From: Noviherbaspirillum sp. UKPF54
GTDB taxonomy: Bacteria; Pseudomonadota; Gammaproteobacteria; Burkholderiales; Burkholderiaceae_D
Assembly: GCF_007874125.1 (NCBI RefSeq)
Contig: NZ_CP040128.1
Location: 2,790,001-2,854,000 of the forward strand
Reading direction: 5' to 3'
Length of the DNA stretch: 64,000 bases
The notes below the pieces were generated by a model, which was given only the letters and a program-made list of their open reading frames with translations, searched no databases and was not told where the DNA came from. Both the position numbers and the translations under genes were made by a program. This document shows, in pieces, positions 45,263 through 57,752 of the stretch (position 1 is its first letter; every line of letters starts with the position of its first letter).

Positions 45263-45940
45263 ATGGATCAAACTCTCGGATTCGCGCATTACTGGGCTCA
45301 GGGCGACGCCGTTACGCACGCGGTCGCCTACCTGCTGCTGATGATGTCGATTGTCAGCTGGTACTACATTTTTTCGAAGGCATGGAGTTCCTGGCGCATC
45401 CGCAGGAGCGCGGGCGCGCTCGAAGGCTTCTGGAAGGCGTCCACGCTCGACGACGCGATCGCCGTAGTCAAGAATGCCGACAGCGAAAACGTCTACACGC
45501 CGTTGGCCGCGCAAAGCGTGCAAGCGGCCAACCTGCGCTCCCAGGCCGGCTCGCTCAACGCGAACGTCGATCCGGGCGAACTGATCACCCGCACGCTGCG
45601 CCAGGAAATCAACCGCGTGTCGTCGCGACTGGAAAGCGGGCTGACGCTCTTGGCCTCGGTCGGCTCGACCGCCCCTTTCGTGGGTTTGTTCGGTACGGTG
45701 TGGGGCATTTATCACGCACTGGTGGCGGTATCGACCGCCGGCACTGTGCAGATCGACAAGGTGGCCGGCCCGGTCGGCGAAGCGCTGATCATGACCGCGC
45801 TTGGCCTGGTGGTGGCGATTCCGGCAGTGCTTGCCTATAACGCCTTCACCCGCGTCAACCGCGTCACGCTGGCGGAACTGGATGCATTCGCGCACGATCT
45901 GCACGCCTACCTGACTACCGGCGCGCGCGTCGGCAAATAA
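45263..45940 (+). CDS. exbB: ExbB-type MotA/TolQ/ExbB proton channel
   Basis: The 225-residue protein has three membrane helices: an N-terminal one around AVAYLLLMMSIVSWYYIFS and a C-terminal pair in the signature LLASVGSTAPFVGLFGTVWG and ALGLVVAIPAVLAYNAF. It forms the pentameric proton channel with ExbD that drives TonB. The frame is open upstream inside tonB, but the ATG at 45263 starts the family N-terminus. Confidence 0.93.
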   Translation: MDQTLGFAHYWAQGDAVTHAVAYLLLMMSIVSWYYIFSKAWSSWRIRRSAGALEGFWKASTLDDAIAVVKNADSENVYTPLAAQSVQAANLRSQAGSLNANVDPGELITRTLRQEINRVSSRLESGLTLLASVGSTAPFVGLFGTVWGIYHALVAVSTAGTVQIDKVAGPVGEALIMTALGLVVAIPAVLAYNAFTRVNRVTLAELDAFAHDLHAYLTTGARVGK

Positions 45941-45958
45941 TCAATCCGGAGCACTATC

Positions 45959-46387
45959 ATGGCATTCGGCGGATTCAACAACGACAAGCAGGGCGCCCCG
46001 ATGGCGGACATCAACGTCACGCCGATGGTGGACGTGATGCTGGTGCTGCTGGTGATCTTCATCATCACCGCGCCACTGTTTACGCACGCGATCAAGCTCG
46101 ATCTGCCGACGGCGCAGTCGGCGCCAGCACCGGAAAAGCCGGAAACGATTTCGCTGTCGATCAACGGCGAAGGCAGGATTTTCTGGAATAACGATCCGGT
46201 CGAGCAAAAGGATCTCGATACGAAGCTGGCGGAAGCGGCGAAGAAGCAGCCGCAGCCGGAATTGCAGCTGCGCGCCGACAAGGCGACGCGTTACGAAATC
46301 ATCGCCCAGGTCATGTCTGCGGCACAGACCAACGGCATGACCAAGATGGGATTCGTGACCGACTCGAAAGAAGCGCCGAAAAAGTAA
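45959..46387 (+). CDS. exbD: ExbD-type biopolymer transport protein
   Basis: The 142-residue protein has the ExbD start APMADINVTPMVDVMLVLLV, with the proton-carrying Asp (in PMVDV) in its single membrane helix. A periplasmic domain follows, ending in AAQTNGMTKMGFVTDS. It completes the TonB-ExbB-ExbD motor. It is followed after three bases by the barstar gene. Confidence 0.93.
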   Translation: MAFGGFNNDKQGAPMADINVTPMVDVMLVLLVIFIITAPLFTHAIKLDLPTAQSAPAPEKPETISLSINGEGRIFWNNDPVEQKDLDTKLAEAAKKQPQPELQLRADKATRYEIIAQVMSAAQTNGMTKMGFVTDSKEAPKK

Positions 46388-46390
46388 GCA

Positions 46391-49452
<3,062 letters not shown>

Positions 49453-49468
49453 TCGGAGCGCATTACCC

Positions 49469-49969
49469 ATGAAACGTCGCGCAGCTTGCATTCTCGCCCT
49501 GGCAACGCCCCTGCTGCTATCTGCATGCGGGTTCCAGCTGCGCGGTTCGGGCGAGACCGCGCTTCCCTTCAAGAGCATTTATGTCGGGCTGCCGGACAAT
49601 TCGCCGCTCGGCTCCGAGCTGAAACGCTACATCCGCGCCGACGGCAGCACCCAGATAGCTAGCGACCCAAAGACGGCGCAAGTGATTCTCGATGTCCTGT
49701 CGGAGACACGGGAAAAAGCGATCCTGTCGCTGAACACGCAAGGACGCATCCGCGAGTACACGCTGTATTACAAGCTGCGTTTCCGGGTACGTGACGTCCA
49801 GAACAAGGAATTGATCGCGCCCACCGACATCATCCTGAAACGCGACATCAGCTTCAACGAATCAGCTGTGATGGCGAAGGAAAACGAGGAGGTGCTGCTG
49901 TATCGCGACATGCAGAGCGACCTGGTGCAGCAGCTGTTGCGGCGCCTGCACGCGCTCAAGTCGGTGTGA
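49469..49969 (+). CDS. lptE: LPS assembly lipoprotein LptE
   Basis: The 166-residue lipoprotein has a signal peptide with lipobox LSAC (Cys20), directly followed by the LptE hallmark GFQLRGSGE, then ADGSTQIASDPKTAQVILDV and the C-terminal helix EVLLYRDMQSDLVQQLLRRL. It plugs the LptD barrel and helps place lipopolysaccharide in the outer membrane. The leuS-lptE-holA order is widely conserved in Proteobacteria and supports the call. Confidence 0.93.
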   Translation: MKRRAACILALATPLLLSACGFQLRGSGETALPFKSIYVGLPDNSPLGSELKRYIRADGSTQIASDPKTAQVILDVLSETREKAILSLNTQGRIREYTLYYKLRFRVRDVQNKELIAPTDIILKRDISFNESAVMAKENEEVLLYRDMQSDLVQQLLRRLHALKSV

Positions 49970-49993
49970 TGCGGACAACGGCAAGGAAGACGG

Positions 49994-51007
49994 ATGCAAC
50001 TGCGGCTTGACGCTCTCGATGCGCACCTGGCGAAATCGCTCGCGCCGCTCTATGTCATCACCAGCGACGAGCATCTGCTCGCGCTGGAAGCTGCGGACAA
50101 GATCCGCAAGGCGGCGCGCGCACAGGGGCTTTCCGAGCGGGAGGTGCTGGTTGTCGAGCGCAGCTTCAAGTGGGGCGAACTGCTCGCAGCCAACCGATCG
50201 CAATCGCTGTTCGGTGACCGCAAGCTGATCGAGCTGCGCATCCCGACCGGCAAGCCGGGCAAGGATGGCGGCCAGGCGCTGCAGGAATACGTGTCGAACC
50301 TGAACCCGGACAACATGACGCTGATCACGCTGCCCAAGCTGGATTGGGCCACGCAGAAAAGCGCGTGGGTGACGGCGTTGCAGCAGGCCAGCGTGTATCT
50401 TGACATTCCGCTGGTGGAGCGCGCTCAACTTCCGGGCTGGATCGGCAACCGCCTCGCCGCACAACGCCAGAGCGCCGATCGCCAGAGCATCGATTTCATC
50501 GCCGATCGCGTGGAGGGCAACCTGCTTGCGGCGCACCAGGAAATCCAGAAGCTGGCCCTGCTCTACCCGGAAGGCAAGCTGAGCTTCGAACAGGTGCAGG
50601 ACGCAGTGCTCAACGTCGCCCGCTACGACGTCTTCAAGCTCAACGAGGCCATGCTGGCCGGCGACGCGGCGCGCCTGGCGCGCATGATCGAAGGCTTGAA
50701 GGGCGAAGGCGAAGCGCTGCCGCTGGTGCTGTGGGCGATGACCGAGGAAATCCGCACCCTGCTGCGCTTGAAGGCGGGCGTGGCGCAGGGCAAGGCGCTC
50801 GGCGCGCTGATGAAGGAATCCCGCATCTGGGGCCCGCGCGAGCGAATGATGGAGCCGGCGCTGCGGCGCCTGAAGCAGCCGCTGCTGGAAGCGGCGCTGC
50901 AGGAGGCGGCGCAAATCGATAAGATGGTCAAGGGATTGCGGGCGAAGGCTTTTGCCGGCGACGCGTGGGATGCATTGCTGCAGCTCGGACTGAAAGTCGC
51001 GCGGTAG
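49994..51007 (+). CDS. holA: DNA polymerase III delta subunit
   Basis: The 337-residue protein has the HolA layout: LAPLYVITSDEHLLALEAAD at the N-terminus, SLFGDRKLIELRIPTGKPG, AAHQEIQKLALLYPEGKLSF and the C-terminal collar helices. It opens the beta sliding clamp as part of the clamp loader. It starts 24 bases after lptE. Hda, encoded at about 26.5 kb, acts through the same clamp. Confidence 0.95.
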   Translation: MQLRLDALDAHLAKSLAPLYVITSDEHLLALEAADKIRKAARAQGLSEREVLVVERSFKWGELLAANRSQSLFGDRKLIELRIPTGKPGKDGGQALQEYVSNLNPDNMTLITLPKLDWATQKSAWVTALQQASVYLDIPLVERAQLPGWIGNRLAAQRQSADRQSIDFIADRVEGNLLAAHQEIQKLALLYPEGKLSFEQVQDAVLNVARYDVFKLNEAMLAGDAARLARMIEGLKGEGEALPLVLWAMTEEIRTLLRLKAGVAQGKALGALMKESRIWGPRERMMEPALRRLKQPLLEAALQEAAQIDKMVKGLRAKAFAGDAWDALLQLGLKVAR

Positions 51008-51043
51008 CATTTAAGAACAGTTATCAAGCAGGCTCATCGAAAA

Positions 51044-52309
51044 ATGGACATCAAGCTCTACATGAACGAGGTCGGCCAGCGCGCGCGCAAGGCATCGCGC
51101 GCCATGGCCAAGGCGGACACCGCCGCCAAGAACCGGGCGCTGGCATTGATTGCGGCTGCCATCCGGCGCGATGCCGATGCGCTGCGCGCCGCCAACCAGA
51201 AGGATCTGGAAGCGGCCCGCGCCAACGGCCTGGCGCCGGCCATGCTGGACCGCCTGACCCTGTCCGACAAGGCGATCGCCACCATGGCCGAGGGCCTGGA
51301 GCAGATCGCCTCCCTGCCCGACCCGATCGGCGAAATCTCGAACATGAAGTACCGCCCGACAGGCATCCAGGTCGGCCAGATGCGCGTGCCGCTCGGCGTG
51401 ATCGGCATCATCTATGAAGCGCGCCCGAACGTGACGGTCGACGCGGCCGGCCTGTGCATCAAGAGCGGCAACGCGACAATTTTGCGCGGCGGATCGGAAG
51501 CGATCCACTGCAACCAGGCGCTGGCAAAGCTGGTCAAGGAAGGCCTGGCCGGCGCGGGCCTGCCGCAGGACGCAGTGCAGATCGTCGAGACCACCGACCG
51601 CGCCGCGGTGGGCGAAATGATCACGATGCCGCAGTACGTGGACGTGATCGTGCCGCGCGGCGGCAAGGGATTGATCGAGCGCCTGATGAAGGAAGCGACC
51701 GTCCCGATGATCAAGCACCTGGACGGCATCTGCCATGTCTACATCGACGACCGCGCCGACATCGAGAAGGCGTTGAAGATCTCGTTCAACGCCAAGTGCC
51801 ACCGCTACGGCACCTGCAACACGATGGAAACGCTGCTGGTGGCGCGCGCGATTGCCCCGCAAGTGCTGCCGAAGCTGGCCGAACTGTACGGCACCAGGGA
51901 TGTCGAACTGCGCGCCGACGACGAGGCGCGCGCCATCCTGGCCGGCTATCCGCACCTGGCGGCCGCCACCGAGGAAGACTGGCGCACCGAGTATCTGGCC
52001 GCGATCCTCGCGGTGAAACTGGTCGATGGCATCGAGGAAGCGATCGAGCACATCAACACCTATTCGTCGCAGCATACCGATGCCATCGTCACCGAAGATT
52101 ACAGCCGTGCGATGCGCTTTTTGCGCGAAGTCGATTCGGCGTCCGTCATGGTCAATGCGTCGACACGCTTCGCCGACGGCTTCGAATATGGCCTGGGTGC
52201 TGAAATCGGCATTTCGAACGACAAGCTGCATGCCCGCGGCCCGGTCGGCCTGGAAGGCCTGACCTCGCTGAAATACGTGGTGTTCGGGCATGGTGAAATT
52301 CGTGAATAA
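51044..52309 (+). CDS. proA: Gamma-glutamyl phosphate reductase
   Basis: The 421-residue enzyme is an aldehyde-dehydrogenase relative with ProA motifs [35 protein letters not shown], the catalytic Cys in [16 protein letters not shown] and [18 protein letters not shown]. It reduces glutamyl phosphate to the semialdehyde in proline synthesis. proB is not in this window. Follows holA by 36 bases, as in other Burkholderiales. Confidence 0.96.
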   Translation: MDIKLYMNEVGQRARKASRAMAKADTAAKNRALALIAAAIRRDADALRAANQKDLEAARANGLAPAMLDRLTLSDKAIATMAEGLEQIASLPDPIGEISNMKYRPTGIQVGQMRVPLGVIGIIYEARPNVTVDAAGLCIKSGNATILRGGSEAIHCNQALAKLVKEGLAGAGLPQDAVQIVETTDRAAVGEMITMPQYVDVIVPRGGKGLIERLMKEATVPMIKHLDGICHVYIDDRADIEKALKISFNAKCHRYGTCNTMETLLVARAIAPQVLPKLAELYGTRDVELRADDEARAILAGYPHLAAATEEDWRTEYLAAILAVKLVDGIEEAIEHINTYSSQHTDAIVTEDYSRAMRFLREVDSASVMVNASTRFADGFEYGLGAEIGISNDKLHARGPVGLEGLTSLKYVVFGHGEIRE

Positions 52310-52333
52310 ATTTTTATAAAACCGGAAAAAACC

Positions 52334-52759
52334 ATGTACCTCTGGGTGAAAGCACTGCACATCATCTTCGTCGCGTCCTGGTTCGCGGGACTGTTCTATC
52401 TGCCACGGATCTACGTCAATCTGGCGATGGAAACCGACCCGAAAGCGACGGCGCGCCTGCTGCTCATGGCGCGCAAGCTGTATCGCTTCATGTTGATACT
52501 GATGATTCCTACGCTGATTTTCGGTCTGTGGCTATGGCTAGGCTATGGCATTGGCAAGGGGCCGGGCAATGCATGGATGCACGTCAAGCTCGCCATCGTC
52601 GTGCTGCTGGTCGGCTATCACTTTGCGTGCGGCTCGCTGCTGAAGAAGTTCGAAAAGGGCGCGAACACGCGCAGCAACGTCTGGTATCGCTGGTTCAACG
52701 AAGTGCCGACCATCGCGCTGTTCATCGCGGTCATCATGGTCGTGGTCAAGCCATTCTGA
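52334..52759 (+). CDS. hemJ: HemJ/CopD-family membrane protein (protoporphyrinogen oxidase candidate)
   Basis: The 141-residue protein has four membrane helices and the HemJ (UPF0093) motifs YLWVKALHIIFVASWFAGLFYLPR, with the conserved His9, then MARKLYRFM and WMHVKLAIVVLLVGYH, ending in RWFNEVPTIALFIAVIMVVV. HemJ oxidises protoporphyrinogen IX to protoporphyrin in bacteria lacking HemG/HemY. hemH for the next step is in the same window but 15 kb away. A hairpin follows the gene. Confidence 0.85.
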   Translation: MYLWVKALHIIFVASWFAGLFYLPRIYVNLAMETDPKATARLLLMARKLYRFMLILMIPTLIFGLWLWLGYGIGKGPGNAWMHVKLAIVVLLVGYHFACGSLLKKFEKGANTRSNVWYRWFNEVPTIALFIAVIMVVVKPF

Positions 52760-52770
52760 TTTGTCTCCCC

Positions 52771-52796
52771 GCCGGGCGAGCGCCGCCCGGCCATTT
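52771..52796 (+). terminator. Intrinsic terminator after hemJ
   Basis: GCCGGGCG (52771-52778) pairs with CGCCCGGC (52784-52791) around a 5-base loop, followed by CATTTTT. It ends 12 bases after the hemJ stop and before the methyltransferase ribosome site. Confidence 0.75.
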
Positions 52797-52817
52797 TTCA
52801 CGGATAAAGGGTCCCCC

Positions 52818-54023
52818 ATGTCGCATTCATTTTTCTGCCCCTGCCCGCGCGGCCTCGAAGCCGCGCTTGCCGAGGAACTCGGCGAAATCGCGCAGCACAG
52901 CCGCACGCTCAAGGTCCACAACCAGGTGCCGGGCGGCGTGCATTGCTCCGGCGTGCTTGCCGACTCCTATCGCATCAACCTGCACTCCCGCATCGCCTCG
53001 CGCGTACTGCTGCGCATCGCGCACGGCAGCTATGCCAACGAAAACGACATCTACGACCTGGCGCTGGGCGCCCCGTGGGAAGAATGGTTCGGCATCGACC
53101 ATACAATTCGCGTCGACCTTACCGCGATCAAGTCGCCGCTGAAAAGCCTCGAATTCACCACGCTGAAAATCAAGGACGCGGTGTGCGACCGCTTCCGCGA
53201 CCTGTATGCGAAGCGCCCCTCGGTCAATACCCGCACGCCCGATATGCGCATCGTCGGCTTCCTCGATGCGCGCACCTTCACGCTGTACCTGGACACGTCG
53301 GGCGAGGCTCTGTTCAAGCGCGGTTGGCGCCAGGAGACGGGCGATGCGCCGCTGCGCGAAAACCTGGCTGCTGGGCTGCTGCGCGTGTCCGGCTGGAAGC
53401 CGGGCACCGTGCTGTTCGACCCGATGTGCGGCTCCGGCACGATCGTGGTCGAAGCCGCGCAAATCCTGGCCGGCATTCCACCCGGCGCACGCCGCAGCTT
53501 CGCTTTCGAGAAGTTCCATGACTTCGACGCCAACGAATGGCTGGCCATCAAGGGCAGCTTCAAGCCGAACCCATTGCCGACCGAGCCAACCATTTTCGGC
53601 AGCGACATCTCCGGCGACATGATCGTCATGACCCGCAACAATCTGCGCAATGCCGGCATCCAGTTCGAGGTGCCGTTAAAGCAGATCGAGGCGCAGGAAG
53701 TCAAGCCGCCGACCGAGCAAGCGGGTATCCTCCTGACCAATCCGCCCTACGGCGAACGCATCGGCGTGCGCGGCGACCGCTCGCAGGAACCGGACGAGAT
53801 GGCGGCATCCTTCTACAGCGCATTCAGCACCACGCTCAAGCAGCGCTTCGCTGGCTGGCAAGTCTTCCTGTTCACCGCCGATCTCGGCCTGCGCAAGATG
53901 CTGCGCCTGAAAGAGTCGCGCAAGACGCCGTTCTTCAACGGCGCGCTGGAATGCCGCCTGTTCCGCTTTGAGATGGTGGCGGGATTCAACCGCCGCGAGG
54001 AAGCGAAGCCGAAACAGGCATGA
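52818..54023 (+). CDS. THUMP-domain class I SAM-dependent RNA methyltransferase
   Basis: The 401-residue enzyme has an N-terminal THUMP RNA-binding region (about 1-160, starting SHSFFCPCPRGLEAALAEEL) and a Rossmann methyltransferase with DPMCGSGTIVVEAAQI and the N6-guanine-type NPPY motif LLTNPPYGERIG. It matches the N-terminal RlmL half (YcbY/Trm11-like), which methylates 23S rRNA G2445; the RlmK half of the E. coli fusion is absent. The ATG at 52818 is preceded by AAAGGG. A perfect hairpin follows. Confidence 0.88.
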   Translation: MSHSFFCPCPRGLEAALAEELGEIAQHSRTLKVHNQVPGGVHCSGVLADSYRINLHSRIASRVLLRIAHGSYANENDIYDLALGAPWEEWFGIDHTIRVDLTAIKSPLKSLEFTTLKIKDAVCDRFRDLYAKRPSVNTRTPDMRIVGFLDARTFTLYLDTSGEALFKRGWRQETGDAPLRENLAAGLLRVSGWKPGTVLFDPMCGSGTIVVEAAQILAGIPPGARRSFAFEKFHDFDANEWLAIKGSFKPNPLPTEPTIFGSDISGDMIVMTRNNLRNAGIQFEVPLKQIEAQEVKPPTEQAGILLTNPPYGERIGVRGDRSQEPDEMAASFYSAFSTTLKQRFAGWQVFLFTADLGLRKMLRLKESRKTPFFNGALECRLFRFEMVAGFNRREEAKPKQA

Positions 54024-54026
54024 ACA

Positions 54027-54064
54027 CGTCAGTCCGCGCCGCTCGCCAGCGGCGCGGACTGACG
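54027..54064. repeat. Perfect 16-bp hairpin after the methyltransferase gene
   Basis: CGTCAGTCCGCGCCGC (54027-54042) and its exact complement (54049-54064) enclose a 6-base loop, starting four bases after the methyltransferase stop. No T-run follows on the plus strand, so it may act as a factor-dependent stop or an mRNA 3' end protector. Confidence 0.6.
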
Positions 54065-54171
54065 CAGCGCAACGCAATCGCGAACCTCGCTGACGTCGCG
54101 CAGCCCGGACAGGATTGCGCTATTCTTTTCTCTTTGCTCATTCACATCCGCGACCGGCAAGGAGAGGAATC

Positions 54172-55650
54172 ATGCAGCAACATGTCAAGGGTCTGTCCCA
54201 GCTTAACGATGGCGCACTACTGCGCCATCAGGCCTATCTGAACGGTGCCTGGGTCGGCGCCGAAACCACGTTCGATGTCACCGATCCGGCCGACGGCGCC
54301 ACCATCGCCTCGGTGCCGAACATGGGCGCGCGCGAGGCCGGGACGGCGATCGACGCGGCCCATGCCGCCTTTCCCGCCTGGTCGGCGAAGACCGCCAAGG
54401 AACGCGCCGCCATCATGCGCAAGTGGTTCGATCTGATGCTGCTGCACGCCAACGATCTCGGCATCCTGATGACGGCCGAACAAGGCAAGCCGCTGGCCGA
54501 AGCCAAGGGCGAGGTCCTGTACGGCGCCAGCTTCGTCGAATGGTTTGCCGAGGAAGCCAAGCGCGTCTCGGGCGACGTGATGGCCTCCACCTGGAGCGAC
54601 AAGCGCATGCTGGTGCTGAAGCAGCCGATCGGCGTGTGCGCGGCGATCACGCCGTGGAACTTCCCGATTGCGATGATCACCCGAAAGGTGGCGCCGGCCA
54701 TTGCTGCCGGTTGCACCATCGTCATCAAGCCTGCCGAGCAGACTCCGTTGTCGGCGCTGGCGCTGGCCGAACTGGCGCACCGCGCGGGCCTGCCGCCGGG
54801 CGTGATGAATATCGTGACCGCCGATGCGCAGCGCTCGATCGAAGTAGGCAAGGCGTTGTGCGACAGTCCGATCGTGCGCCACCTGTCGTTTACCGGCTCG
54901 ACGCCGGTCGGTCGCATCCTGATGCAGCAGAGCGCGCCGACCGTCAAGAAACTGGCGCTGGAACTGGGCGGGCATGCGCCGTTCATCGTGTTCGAGGATG
55001 CCGACGTGGACGCGGCAGTGGAAGGCGCGCTGATCTCGAAGTATCGCAACGCCGGCCAAACCTGCGTGTGCACCAACCGTTTCTATGCGCACGAATCGGT
55101 CTACGAGGCGTTCGTCGAAAAACTCGCGGCCGGAGCCGCCAGGATCACCGTGGGCAACGGCTTCGGGCAAGGGGTTGCGCAAGGGCCGCTGATCGACGCG
55201 CAGGCGCTTGCAAAGGTAGAGGAGCATGTCGCCGATGCGGTTGCCAAAGGCGCGAAAGTCCTCGCAGGCGGCAAACCGCATGCGCTGGGCGGCCAGTTCT
55301 ACGAGCCGACCGTGCTGGGCGGCGTCACCGCCGACATGAAGGTCATGCGCGAGGAAACCTTCGGCCCGGTTGCGGCGGTAACGAAGTTCAAGACGGAAGA
55401 TGAAGTGGTTGCCGCCGCCAACAACACCGAATTCGGCTTGGCAAGCTACTTCTATTCGCGCGATATCGGCCGCATCTGGCGCGTGGCGGAAAAGCTGGAA
55501 TACGGCATGGTGGGCATCAACACCGGCATCATTTCGAACGAGGTCGCCCCGTTCGGTGGCGTCAAGCAGTCCGGCCTGGGCCGCGAAGGATCGAAATACG
55601 GGATCGACGAATACCTGGAGATGAAGTACCTGTGCATGGGCGGCATTTAA
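54172..55650 (+). CDS. gabD: NAD(P)-dependent succinate-semialdehyde dehydrogenase
   Basis: The 492-residue aldehyde dehydrogenase has ITPWNFPIAMITRK, SFTGSTPVGRIL, the general base Glu264 in LELGGHAPFI and catalytic Cys298 in NAGQTCVCTNRFY; the C-x-C pair is typical of SSADH. It oxidises succinate semialdehyde to succinate, feeding the TCA cycle from GABA and related compounds. AAGGAGAGG before 54172 selects the start. It stands alone; related substrates such as glutarate semialdehyde are possible. Confidence 0.88.
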   Translation: MQQHVKGLSQLNDGALLRHQAYLNGAWVGAETTFDVTDPADGATIASVPNMGAREAGTAIDAAHAAFPAWSAKTAKERAAIMRKWFDLMLLHANDLGILMTAEQGKPLAEAKGEVLYGASFVEWFAEEAKRVSGDVMASTWSDKRMLVLKQPIGVCAAITPWNFPIAMITRKVAPAIAAGCTIVIKPAEQTPLSALALAELAHRAGLPPGVMNIVTADAQRSIEVGKALCDSPIVRHLSFTGSTPVGRILMQQSAPTVKKLALELGGHAPFIVFEDADVDAAVEGALISKYRNAGQTCVCTNRFYAHESVYEAFVEKLAAGAARITVGNGFGQGVAQGPLIDAQALAKVEEHVADAVAKGAKVLAGGKPHALGGQFYEPTVLGGVTADMKVMREETFGPVAAVTKFKTEDEVVAAANNTEFGLASYFYSRDIGRIWRVAEKLEYGMVGINTGIISNEVAPFGGVKQSGLGREGSKYGIDEYLEMKYLCMGGI

Positions 55651-55662
55651 ACCGCTTCAGAA

Positions 55663-55692
55663 CGGCCGGGAATGACAACGGCAGCCCGGCCG
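55663..55692. terminator. Possible terminator between gabD and fapA
   Basis: CGGCCGGG (55663-55670) and CCCGGCCG (55685-55692) form an 8-bp stem with a 14-base loop between convergent genes, without a T-tract. Confidence 0.35.
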
Positions 55693-55701
55693 GCCGCGGC
55701 A

Positions 55702-57333
55702 TCATTTATTGGCCACAATCCTGCCGCCCTGCAGTTCCAGCTTGGCGCCGCCCATATCGTCCGGCACCTGCCAGCATTGCTGTGCGATCCGTACTTCCAC
55801 TCCGTAGAAAATCTCGCTGGCCACTTCCACCGTCGCCTGCTCGGCCAGCTCCACTTTCGCGCGCAGCGCCTTCAGTTCCGCCGTCAGGTGGTCGATTTCG
55901 GCAAGCAGCTGGCGGCGCGTGGCGTCGACTTTTTCCGCCACGCCGCCCGCCCCCTTCTGCGGGTTTTGCTTGAAGTAGGTCAGCAGCTTGACGACACGGT
56001 CGACTTCGTCGCACCTGCGCTTGAATTCGAGTTCCTTGTCGGCGATCTGCTTTTCCAGGTACGGATCGATACCGACCTGCACATAGGTTTTCATGCCGGT
56101 GGAAGCGCCGAGCGAACCGGTGGCCACGCGCATGGTCGCCTGCGTCTGCCCTCCCATGATCTGCCCCGAACGCGAGCCCGCCTTGCCGACGACGATTTCC
56201 TCGCCCGCAATCAGCTCGCATTGCCGCGCGCTGCGCCCGAGCAGGATCGACTTGGCCGCCTCGGCATGCACGTTTTCCATGAACAGCGCCTGGATGGTGC
56301 CGCCGGCATAAATCCGTGCAGTCGTCTCGGGCAATGCATGCGAGCCGGGCCGCGAATCCGGATGCCCCATGACGCCGCCGCGCACCGCCACGTTGCCGCC
56401 GGCATGGATCTGCGCCGCCTCGACGACGCCGTTGACGATGACGTCGCCCGAGACCTTGATGTGCATGCCCGCCTTGATGTCGCCGCCGACGTGCAGCGTT
56501 CCTTCGAACGCAATGCTGCCGGTACTCAAGTCCACGTCGAGCACCTCGATCACCGGGTTGACCGTCACGCCATCGTCCAATGGGGTCGGCTGGCCGCCGG
56601 TAGTGGCCACCAGCACATTCGGATTGTTCTGGTCGGGGGATGCGCCTTGCAGGTCTACCCGGAAAGGAATGTCGGGAGTGGGACGCGGAAGAATCGGCTG
56701 GCCCTTGATATTGGTGCCATTCTTGCCGGGGATGGGCGGCTCGCGGCGCATCAGCTTGTCGCCCGGCTGGACCAGTTGCAGATGGCACAGGTCGGCGTAC
56801 TTGACACGTTCCAAGTCATCCTCGTCCGGCGACTGCTTTTCCTTGTCGTACAGCCTTTCGAAATGCGTCTGGATGCCTTCCTGCGGCGGGATGCCGCGCG
56901 CGATCGCGACCCGGCTGCAGTAACCGGCTGTGAATGCCTCGGCCAGCTGGTTGGGCAGGATGCCGAAAATAATGCCTTGTCGGCGCAGATCCTCGTCCAC
57001 TGCCTCGCGCGTGACCGCCTTGCCGCCCTGTGGTGGCACCAGCGTCAACCAGGCGGCCATCAGGTCGCCGTCGACCGTCAGCGAATACTCGCCGTCACGC
57101 CGCGCGCCGATCACGCGTTCGACCTGCTCCTTCGCATCGCGGCAGCTGGCGACGAAATCGTCGATCGCCTTTTCGTCAAGGTAGAAACCACCCCAGCCGC
57201 CTTCGCTCAACGCCTGCCTGACCGAGACCGCATCGGGGACCGGCTCACCGGAAGCGGGATTAAACCACACATGCAATTCGCCTTTTTCCTCGTTCAGGGA
57301 AAACAACAGCGATTGCGAGTTCATTTCAGCCAT
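55702..57333 (-). CDS. FapA family (DUF342) protein
   Basis: The 543-residue protein is a FapA/DUF342 member. Its N-terminal domain (about 1-160) is followed by a right-handed beta-helix region with repeated ITVN-like rungs (VDLSTGSIAFEGTLHVGGDI, HIKVSGDVIVNGVVEAAQIH, GGNVAVRGGVMGHPDS), and the C-terminus is a long coiled coil (about 430-500). In Vibrio FapA affects FlhF and flagellar placement; other members act in polymer-related assembly. The function here is unproven. No flagellar genes are nearby, and the gene stands alone. Confidence 0.85.
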   Translation of the reverse strand: MAEMNSQSLLFSLNEEKGELHVWFNPASGEPVPDAVSVRQALSEGGWGGFYLDEKAIDDFVASCRDAKEQVERVIGARRDGEYSLTVDGDLMAAWLTLVPPQGGKAVTREAVDEDLRRQGIIFGILPNQLAEAFTAGYCSRVAIARGIPPQEGIQTHFERLYDKEKQSPDEDDLERVKYADLCHLQLVQPGDKLMRREPPIPGKNGTNIKGQPILPRPTPDIPFRVDLQGASPDQNNPNVLVATTGGQPTPLDDGVTVNPVIEVLDVDLSTGSIAFEGTLHVGGDIKAGMHIKVSGDVIVNGVVEAAQIHAGGNVAVRGGVMGHPDSRPGSHALPETTARIYAGGTIQALFMENVHAEAAKSILLGRSARQCELIAGEEIVVGKAGSRSGQIMGGQTQATMRVATGSLGASTGMKTYVQVGIDPYLEKQIADKELEFKRRCDEVDRVVKLLTYFKQNPQKGAGGVAEKVDATRRQLLAEIDHLTAELKALRAKVELAEQATVEVASEIFYGVEVRIAQQCWQVPDDMGGAKLELQGGRIVANK

Positions 57334-57568
57334 GGGCTCGACTCCTCAATCAAGCGAAGGACGCGGATGCCGGGTAGCCGTGCGATTCTGTGGCGACGGG
57401 GCCTGCGGTCATATTTGTTGATTAATAGTAACAGAGACAATTGACAAATAACATCTTTATGGAAGGCGCCAGCCGGCCGCGCGTTTCCAAAAATGAAACA
57501 GCCACGGGGCGCCGCGCTCGCACGACGGCCCGCTGCCATGGCGCCCGCCCGTCCATCTTCCGACACAT

Positions 57569-57598
57569 TTGCCTCGGCTACGCAATCCCGCGTAAAAT
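57569..57598 (+). promoter_or_regulatory. Probable promoter of tRNA-Gly
   Basis: TTGCCT (57569-57574) and TAAAAT (57593-57598) are 18 bases apart, and the tRNA begins 11 bases after the -10. The spacing fits direct transcription of the tRNA with a very short leader. Confidence 0.5.
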
Positions 57599-57608
57599 GC
57601 CGGTTCTC

Positions 57609-57682
57609 GCGGGTGTAGCTCAATGGTAGAGCAGAAGCTTCCCAAGCTTACGACGAGGGTTCGATTCCCTTCACCCGCTCCA
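57609..57682 (+). tRNA. tRNA-Gly (anticodon CCC)
   Basis: The 74-base sequence folds as a cloverleaf: acceptor GCGGGTG/CACCCGC, D-arm GCTC/GAGC, anticodon loop TTCCCAA giving CCC, T-arm with GGTTCGATTCC, and an encoded CCA end. It is very like E. coli tRNA-Gly(CCC). The first pair of the anticodon stem (G27-A43) is a mismatch. A terminator follows directly. Confidence 0.95.
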
Positions 57683-57690
57683 GGTCGATC

Positions 57691-57717
57691 AGGCACCGAA
57701 GTCGGGTGCCTTTTTTA
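57691..57717 (+). terminator. Intrinsic terminator of the tRNA-Gly transcript
   Basis: AGGCACC (57691-57697) pairs with GGTGCCT (57705-57711), followed by a run of T ending TTTTTTATT. It lies nine bases after the tRNA CCA. Confidence 0.88.
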
Positions 57718-57752
57718 TTGGCCCCGAACCATCCTCATCGCCCAGAGCCATC

